Below, in pieces: positions 6,151-10,510 of a DNA stretch of 10,510 nt (positions are counted from its first letter, which is position 1; the number at the start of each line of letters is the position of its first letter). The position numbers and the translations under genes are program-made. Origin of the DNA: Candidatus Zixiibacteriota bacterium (lineage in GTDB: Bacteria > Zixibacteria > MSB-5A5 > JAABVY01); the NCBI GenBank assembly GCA_014730285.1, contig WJIM01000079.1, positions 1 through 10,510 on the forward strand, written 5' to 3'. The notes under the pieces are model-generated. The model was not told the origin of the DNA. It was given only the letters and a program-made list of their open reading frames with translations, and made no database searches.

Positions 6151-8592
6151 TCATTCTTCGTTCAAATATTTGATTTTAAGCCGCATGGCAGCGGTATCGC
6201 TTTGAAAATCAAAATTCATTCCGTCCAGTTTCATCAATATTCGATATGCCTCGGTCCTATTATTGATTCTGTCATAGGCTTTTGCCAGGCCCAGAAGGGC
6301 GCCGGTATGATTGCCGTCGACTGATAGAACCTGACTCCATAGCTGCAAGGCAGTTTCCAGGCTTCCGATCCTGTAGAGCTCTTCTGCGGCGAGATCTCTT
6401 GTTCCGAGATGATTGGGATTTATATTCAGCGCGGCATTAAACTCTCCAAGTGCATCATCAGACCTTCCCAGAGCGCTGTAGTTTTTTCCACGCCAGTGAT
6501 GGATGCTGAAATTTTCCGGATACAATTCTTCGGCCCTTTCCAAAACTTTAAGCGAGGAATCGTACCTGCCGGTTTCATAGTACAGTATTGTAAGGGCCAT
6601 CAACCCGTCATAGCTCCTGGGATTAGTTTCAAGGATGTGGTTGAAGTAATAGAAGGCCGAGTCCATGTAACCCATACCCTGGAGCGATCGCCCCAATCCT
6701 GTTAGCATTTCAATTGACTCGGAGTTGTGTAAAACGCCGATTCGATAGAATTCTGCCGCCTGAGGATATTTCAAATAGGCATATAAATTACTTCCGGCAT
6801 TATCCAAATATTCCAGCGTGTCATCCGCACAAACAAGTCCATCCCTGTAAATGGCAAGCGCCGAATCAGGATATCCGGTGAAAAGCTGAGTGTTGCCCAT
6901 TCTGAAGTATAAAGATTCAAAACAGGTGTCTTTGGCAATGTTTTCCATGACTTCTCCGGCTGTGGTGTATCTGCCGGTTTTATAGAGAGCGTTGGCATAG
7001 GCCATTCGGTTTCTGACTGAGCCGAAATATTCGAGAGGTATTTGGTTATAATATTCCACGGCCTTCTCATATCTTTTCTCATCATAATAAGAATCACCCA
7101 GGTGTTTTAAATCAACATAATCCTTCGGATCATCTCCGGTCTTGCGCTCCGTAAAGGCTGTGGCATCCTTATGCCTTTCATAAATATTCGATAGAATCGC
7201 CACAAAAGGTATTATCCTTTCACCCTCATAATAGGCCGAGGTGTAATGCGTATCCTCTTTCAAGAGCCGAACCATCCTGTCGACAGCGGCATTACTGTCT
7301 TTGTTGACTGCGATGAAAATCCCGGTGTGAATTATTCCAATCATTAGAATCGGAACTAAAAGGAATTTATAATTCGCCTTTTCACCTGCATTTTTAGCCA
7401 TTATTGCAGCGGCCAAAAGAATAGCAGGCAGGGCGAATATTGAAAGCAAATCCCAGTCGCGTGCCGCACCAAGTGCCGGATCGATAAAAAAGGATATTAT
7501 AATCGCCGGTACTGCCAGATATAATAGCATTTTTATTTCATCCGTCTTCTCTTTTCCTGTTGATGCGATTAGCAGGACTATTGCCAGCAGTATCAGGATC
7601 GGACCTGTGAAAATCAGGATGTTAAAAAAGTCCAGCAGATGCTGTATTGAGATAATAGAATAGCTGGTATCGGTATTATTAAAAATGGGCAGGGTTGCGG
7701 GTATGCCGTTTCTTGTTACCAGCCTTCCTCCAATATAAACTCCGATTACAAAAAGCCCCGCAAGGGCAGGTATTATACTTCCGGGTATGATCCTGAATCG
7801 TTTGTTAAGCAGAAACATAAGAGAGGGCAAGAATGCTATAAACCAGATATGCCAGAAGACACCGATTAAGAAGATCAGAAACAGCGGCAGACTCCTGAAT
7901 TCTCCTCTGGTATATTTTATTGCGCAGAAGGTATATACGGCAAGCCATGCAGTCAGGATAGAATATGTTTCCGCATAGCCAGTGAAAAGCACTACAATCG
8001 CAGAACTGGCACAGGCGAAGTAGATAATGAGCTTGAAGCCATTGTCTTCGATTAATAACGTTAGAATCCTGTATAGAAAATTCATGAATACAATGCCGCA
8101 GATTATTGATATCACAGCCATTATATCAGAAGGCTCCATCAATTTTCCAAGGTCCATAGTACTGTAGGCAAACTTTACCAGAAGACTGAAGCCGTAAGCT
8201 GTTTTAGAGATAATGTTATCGCGGGAAATATGACCCAAAATAAGATGCCCGTCTCCATAGATATAGCAATTGGTCTTAATCGCGTATAAAAGCGCGCCCG
8301 GTATAAGAATCCATAATATAGATTTAATCGATTTTGGCATAAGAGCCAGATTCTGTTGGATATTCAGTAGTAAATTAGTGACTGCCTTATATATGGCACT
8401 GCCGATTGCGGGAATCAGCGTGGTGATACTGATCACAGCAAATAAAATCAGTGCATAGGGAAGAAGATGATCGATGCTTATTACCGACCAGTTCCAGTTG
8501 GAGGGATAAATCCAGGAAATCAGGAAAAACAGCAGAAGGCCGATAATGACTGCCTGCATCAAATGCCGCATTATCCTTCCAGAATCGGCCAT
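6151..8592 (-). CDS. Polytopic membrane protein with C-terminal TPR domain, GT-C glycosyltransferase-like
   Basis: The 813-aa product has two halves. Residues 1-430 hold about 12 hydrophobic helices (roughly 14-29, 42-61, 92-105, 158-179, 188-205, 208-226, 235-252, 272-288, 322-344, 355-370, 383-399, 408-427). Residues 490-790 hold about nine TPRs with typical G-x-x-x-x-Y/A-L signatures, for example at 662-690, 696-724 and 730-758. Acidic loop motifs include GDG (113-115), GYAETYS (205-211) and DPALGAARDWDL (371-382). Multi-helix plus TPR is the layout of GT-C glycosyltransferases such as TMTC proteins; function here is inferred from architecture only. Start is uncertain: ATG 8592 has a poor ribosome site, whereas ATG 8571 is preceded by GGAAGG. 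It lies 9 nt after the lipoprotein gene, so the two are probably co-transcribed. Confidence 0.9.
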   Translation of the reverse strand: MADSGRIMRHLMQAVIIGLLLFFLISWIYPSNWNWSVISIDHLLPYALILFAVISITTLIPAIGSAIYKAVTNLLLNIQQNLALMPKSIKSILWILIPGALLYAIKTNCYIYGDGHLILGHISRDNIISKTAYGFSLLVKFAYSTMDLGKLMEPSDIMAVISIICGIVFMNFLYRILTLLIEDNGFKLIIYFACASSAIVVLFTGYAETYSILTAWLAVYTFCAIKYTRGEFRSLPLFLIFLIGVFWHIWFIAFLPSLMFLLNKRFRIIPGSIIPALAGLFVIGVYIGGRLVTRNGIPATLPIFNNTDTSYSIISIQHLLDFFNILIFTGPILILLAIVLLIASTGKEKTDEIKMLLYLAVPAIIISFFIDPALGAARDWDLLSIFALPAILLAAAIMAKNAGEKANYKFLLVPILMIGIIHTGIFIAVNKDSNAAVDRMVRLLKEDTHYTSAYYEGERIIPFVAILSNIYERHKDATAFTERKTGDDPKDYVDLKHLGDSYYDEKRYEKAVEYYNQIPLEYFGSVRNRMAYANALYKTGRYTTAGEVMENIAKDTCFESLYFRMGNTQLFTGYPDSALAIYRDGLVCADDTLEYLDNAGSNLYAYLKYPQAAEFYRIGVLHNSESIEMLTGLGRSLQGMGYMDSAFYYFNHILETNPRSYDGLMALTILYYETGRYDSSLKVLERAEELYPENFSIHHWRGKNYSALGRSDDALGEFNAALNINPNHLGTRDLAAEELYRIGSLETALQLWSQVLSVDGNHTGALLGLAKAYDRINNRTEAYRILMKLDGMNFDFQSDTAAMRLKIKYLNEE

Positions 8593-8601
8593 ATCGAGTA
8601 G

Positions 8602-10041
8602 CTATTCTTCTATATCGGTTTGCGATTTATGGGCTAACTCAGGGAAATCCCGCTCATAGAGCTCTTCCATTAACTGCCGTCTTGCCTCCACGGTATCGCC
8701 CTCTATCCACCTCTCGAGCATGCTGCGAGTGGAATCTATCATATCCCTGTCTCTGTAATAATTATACCAGTACAGGAATTCATTTGTTTTGGGAAAGCGC
8801 TTGGCCGGATCGTTCGCCTCAAGCTTCTCGGCAATTTGCGGTTTATCAAGAGATTCTTCGAACAGTCTGGCAGCTTCAGTGAGAGCGCCGCCCTCGAATT
8901 TGTGTTTTTCGATCAGCGTATCGACTAGCATGTTGCCCAGGCTGTCATTTCCCATCAAGAAGCTGGCAGCGGCATAGTAGGCATCAAGCTTGTACGAATC
9001 GGTAGCACGCATCCGGCCCTGCTGGGTAAAATCGAAGAGCTGACCGTATTGGCCGCCCTGATAGAGTATTTTGGCCGGAAAAAAGTAAAACTCTTCTACA
9101 TCGGGATGTATTTGTATTGCCTGTGAGGCTGTCGCCAGGGCCTGCGCTGTGTCCCCCTGGAATTGGTAGCTTTTCATAAGGGCAATCATAAGGTTTACCG
9201 AGCTGTCACCCATTTCCATGGCCTGTTCCAATTTCGAGCTGGCTGAATCGTAAACTTGCAGCTTATAATATGTCAATCCCAGATAGTATGAAAGATGAGC
9301 AACATTCGTGTCCGCATCGGCATTCTCCAGGAATACAGCGGCGCGGGTGCTGTTATTGCCCTGATAATAACCCATGCCGGCCATATAGTTCCAGAGTGTC
9401 GGTGACTCACCGCGTTTGAGGCTGACGTATTTGCTTAGATAGGGGACTGCCCTGAAAGCGTTGTTCTGATCGAACATCTTGCGTGCGAATTTCATAGCGC
9501 TGGCAGTGTCGCCCATAGAGGCATGGCAAACCAGAATAGAGTCCTCTATTCCTCCACCCCATATTTCAGGATCAAACTTTTCATAGATTTCCAATGCCTG
9601 CTCGTGTTTTTTCATCTTCCTGTAAAGATTTGCCAGATAATATGCGGCATGAGGATATTCCTCACTATCTTTAATGGGCAGAAAATATTCTACAGCCAGA
9701 GAATCGCGTTTGGCTCCTTTTAACGCAAGACCGGTCAGATAATTGATTGCAGGGGAGGCCTGAGGCGGATTATTGTTATAATCGGTTAGATAATCCGCCG
9801 CCGCGGCAGAATCCTCATGAAGCATATACTGCCATCCCAGCACCATTGCCGCAAGAGTATCGCCTTCTTTTGCTTTTTCCTGCAGAACGAAATTGGCCGA
9901 ATCCCTGTAATCGGTATTTATCCATGGACGAGCGATCATCTCAGGTTTGTCTTTACCGCAACTCAGTCCGATTACTATTGAAATAAACGCTATAAGCGGC
10001 AGGGCAAAGGCATTGCTGGTCAACAGCTTTCCTATCTTCAT
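8602..10041 (-). CDS. TPR-repeat lipoprotein
   Basis: A 479-aa protein, first gene of the minus-strand pair. I chose ATG at 10041: GAGAGG lies 4 nt upstream, and the N-terminus becomes a good lipoprotein signal with basic MKIGK, a hydrophobic stretch (11-26) and Cys28 in IGLSCGK. The lipobox is imperfect, Gly at -3 instead of Leu. A longer frame from 10152 would add 37 residues that do not look like protein leader sequence. After the signal come helical TPR-like units, clearest at 132-156 (AAYYLANLYRKMKKHEQALE), 249-276 and 283-313. Gly follows the cysteine, so there is no Asp inner-membrane retention signal by the E. coli rule. It likely acts in the periplasm as a scaffold; partner and function are unknown. 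Confidence 0.88.
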   Translation of the reverse strand: MKIGKLLTSNAFALPLIAFISIVIGLSCGKDKPEMIARPWINTDYRDSANFVLQEKAKEGDTLAAMVLGWQYMLHEDSAAAADYLTDYNNNPPQASPAINYLTGLALKGAKRDSLAVEYFLPIKDSEEYPHAAYYLANLYRKMKKHEQALEIYEKFDPEIWGGGIEDSILVCHASMGDTASAMKFARKMFDQNNAFRAVPYLSKYVSLKRGESPTLWNYMAGMGYYQGNNSTRAAVFLENADADTNVAHLSYYLGLTYYKLQVYDSASSKLEQAMEMGDSSVNLMIALMKSYQFQGDTAQALATASQAIQIHPDVEEFYFFPAKILYQGGQYGQLFDFTQQGRMRATDSYKLDAYYAAASFLMGNDSLGNMLVDTLIEKHKFEGGALTEAARLFEESLDKPQIAEKLEANDPAKRFPKTNEFLYWYNYYRDRDMIDSTRSMLERWIEGDTVEARRQLMEELYERDFPELAHKSQTDIEE

Positions 10042-10045
10042 TATT

Positions 10046-10051
10046 CCTCTC
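10046..10051 (-). promoter_or_regulatory. Ribosome binding site deciding the lipoprotein start
   Basis: On the minus strand GAGAGG is followed by AATA and then ATG (10041). It is the best Shine-Dalgarno in the leader and favours this start over the upstream ATG at 10152. Confidence 0.6.
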
Positions 10052-10102
10052 ACTTTCCGGTCCGCGGGCTTATTCAAATCCCCTGTTTCATTAAATTTTA
10101 AG

Positions 10103-10131
10103 ATATTACATGATCCCTGTATGGCAAGCAA
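10103..10131 (-). promoter_or_regulatory. Possible sigma-70-type promoter of the TPR gene pair
   Basis: On the minus strand TTGCTT (10131-10126) and TAATAT (10108-10103) are separated by exactly 17 nt. A start of transcription near 10096 would leave a leader of about 55 nt to the ATG at 10041. The match is moderate (four of six at the -35, four of six at the -10) and the region is AT-rich, so chance occurrence is possible. If the promoter is real, the longer start at 10152 could not be used from it. Confidence 0.35.
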
Positions 10132-10170
10132 AAATATGAGATTGCCTGCCATTAAAAAAAATGTATTCTC

Positions 10171-10187
10171 AATTATACATTATAATT
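10171..10187. repeat. Perfect inverted repeat with TATAAT on both strands
   Basis: AATTATA, CAT, TATAATT: two 7-bp arms around a 3-bp spacer, between the divergent lipoprotein and four-cysteine genes. Each arm contains a -10-like TATAAT, one per strand. It could be back-to-back promoter elements or the operator of a dimeric regulator; no good -35 is visible at the right distance on either strand. Poly-A tracts at 10154-10161 and 10212-10219 flank it. Confidence 0.45.
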
Positions 10188-10220
10188 AACGCATCTTTCC
10201 AAACTCCCGATAAAAAAAAT

Positions 10221-10439
10221 ATGACAAAGCCTGCCCATAAATATGCTCTTAAGAAGAAACAGCAATGTGCCTACAAAAATGTGTGTTATATCGCTGAGGC
10301 TATGGACTGTTTCGGATACAAGCTTGACTGCCCTCTGTATCTGAAATCCAACGGGGAGTTTCTGGATGAAACAAGTTTCCACAGGGCGGTGGATTCCCTC
10401 ATAGACAGGACCAAAGCCGAACATCACGGCCTGCTGTAG
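10221..10439 (+). CDS. Small four-cysteine protein of unknown function
   Basis: I do not recognise this 72-aa protein. The frame is open from 10161, but ATG 10221 is preferred because the first 20 residues of the longer version are encoded by the AT-rich promoter-like region. Cysteines lie at 16, 22, 30 and 37, within CAYKNVCYIAEAMDCFGYKL and DCPLY; spacing C-x5-C-x7-C-x6-C suggests a metal or Fe-S site, or a disulfide-linked fold. The N-terminus is basic (KKK at 11-13) and there is no signal peptide. Codon use looks like that of a real gene. No clear Shine-Dalgarno precedes the ATG, only a poly-A stretch, so the start is less certain. It runs divergently from the TPR pair. Confidence 0.6.
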   Translation: MTKPAHKYALKKKQQCAYKNVCYIAEAMDCFGYKLDCPLYLKSNGEFLDETSFHRAVDSLIDRTKAEHHGLL

Positions 10440-10456
10440 GAAAAAACTTTCTTTCC

Positions 10457-10491
10457 GATTGGAATTTAATTCCGAGAAATCCTTTCCAATC
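10457..10491. repeat. Inverted repeat downstream of the four-cysteine gene
   Basis: GATTGGAA (10457-10464) pairs perfectly with TTCCAATC (10484-10491) across a 19-nt loop. There is no T-run directly after it on the + strand, and on the - strand a run of T (10446-10441) lies about 10 nt beyond the stem. It could be a weak terminator or mRNA end structure, but the evidence is thin. Nothing else is visible from 10440 to the window end. Confidence 0.3.
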
Positions 10492-10510
10492 CAATAATCC
10501 GTCTCATACA

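Noticed and set aside
6162..6173. 12-bp palindrome TCAAATATTTGA followed by TTTT as a terminator for fliJ
   Set aside because: The palindrome is AT-only apart from its ends, has no loop and lies inside the coding region of the convergent gene; it would form no stable hairpin.
6771..7097. 108-aa minus-strand frame within the TPR membrane gene
   Set aside because: Out-of-frame shadow of the TPR coding region with no independent start signal.
10042..10152. Upstream ATG at 10152 extending the lipoprotein by 37 residues
   Set aside because: The extension lacks a ribosome site and covers the candidate promoter; ATG 10041 has GAGAGG and gives a proper lipoprotein signal peptide.
10173..10427. 84-aa minus-strand frame opposite the four-cysteine gene
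   Set aside because: It is antisense to a frame with better coding character, runs into the AT-rich promoter region and has no ribosome site.

Overview
The window looks like chromosomal DNA from a flagellated, double-membrane bacterium of moderate GC content. The flagellar genes are clear orthologues of the standard basal-body set. The other half carries a lipoprotein and a large membrane protein, both with TPR repeats, a style common in FCB-group and candidate-phylum genomes (Zixibacteria or relatives are my guess). That placement rests on overall style only and is low confidence.

Left part (1-6145, + strand): a compact flagellar operon that enters from beyond the left edge. Order: end of flgB, flgC, a small gene of unknown function (85 aa), fliE, fliF, fliG, fliH, fliI, fliJ. 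Genes abut or overlap almost everywhere: a 4-nt ATGA overlap before fliE, 2-nt gaps before fliG and fliI, an 8-nt overlap with a TTG start for fliH, and an unusually long 89-nt out-of-frame overlap between fliI and fliJ. Together they encode the proximal rod (FlgB, FlgC), the rod-MS ring adapter (FliE), the MS ring (FliF), the rotor switch protein (FliG) and the soluble ATPase complex of the export machine (FliH, FliI, FliJ). No flagellin, hook, motor stator or C-ring FliM/FliN gene is present.

Middle and right part (6151-10041, - strand): a two-gene unit converging on fliJ with only 5 nt between the stop codons. It is transcribed from the right: first a TPR lipoprotein (479 aa from the preferred start), then after 9 nt an 813-aa protein with about 12 membrane helices followed by about nine TPRs. 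The latter has the architecture of a GT-C-type glycosyltransferase with a C-terminal TPR domain, comparable in layout to TMTC proteins, but this is inference from architecture.

Right end: a divergent intergenic region (10042-10220) holds A-tracts, a perfect 7-bp inverted repeat containing TATAAT on both strands, and a plausible promoter for the lipoprotein gene. Beyond it lies a 72-aa four-cysteine protein of unknown function on the + strand, then 71 bases with a small inverted repeat. I saw no mobile element, CRISPR, tRNA or rRNA.

The best candidates for something undescribed are the 85-aa gene between flgC and fliE, the lipoprotein plus GT-C-like/TPR pair, and the four-cysteine small protein.
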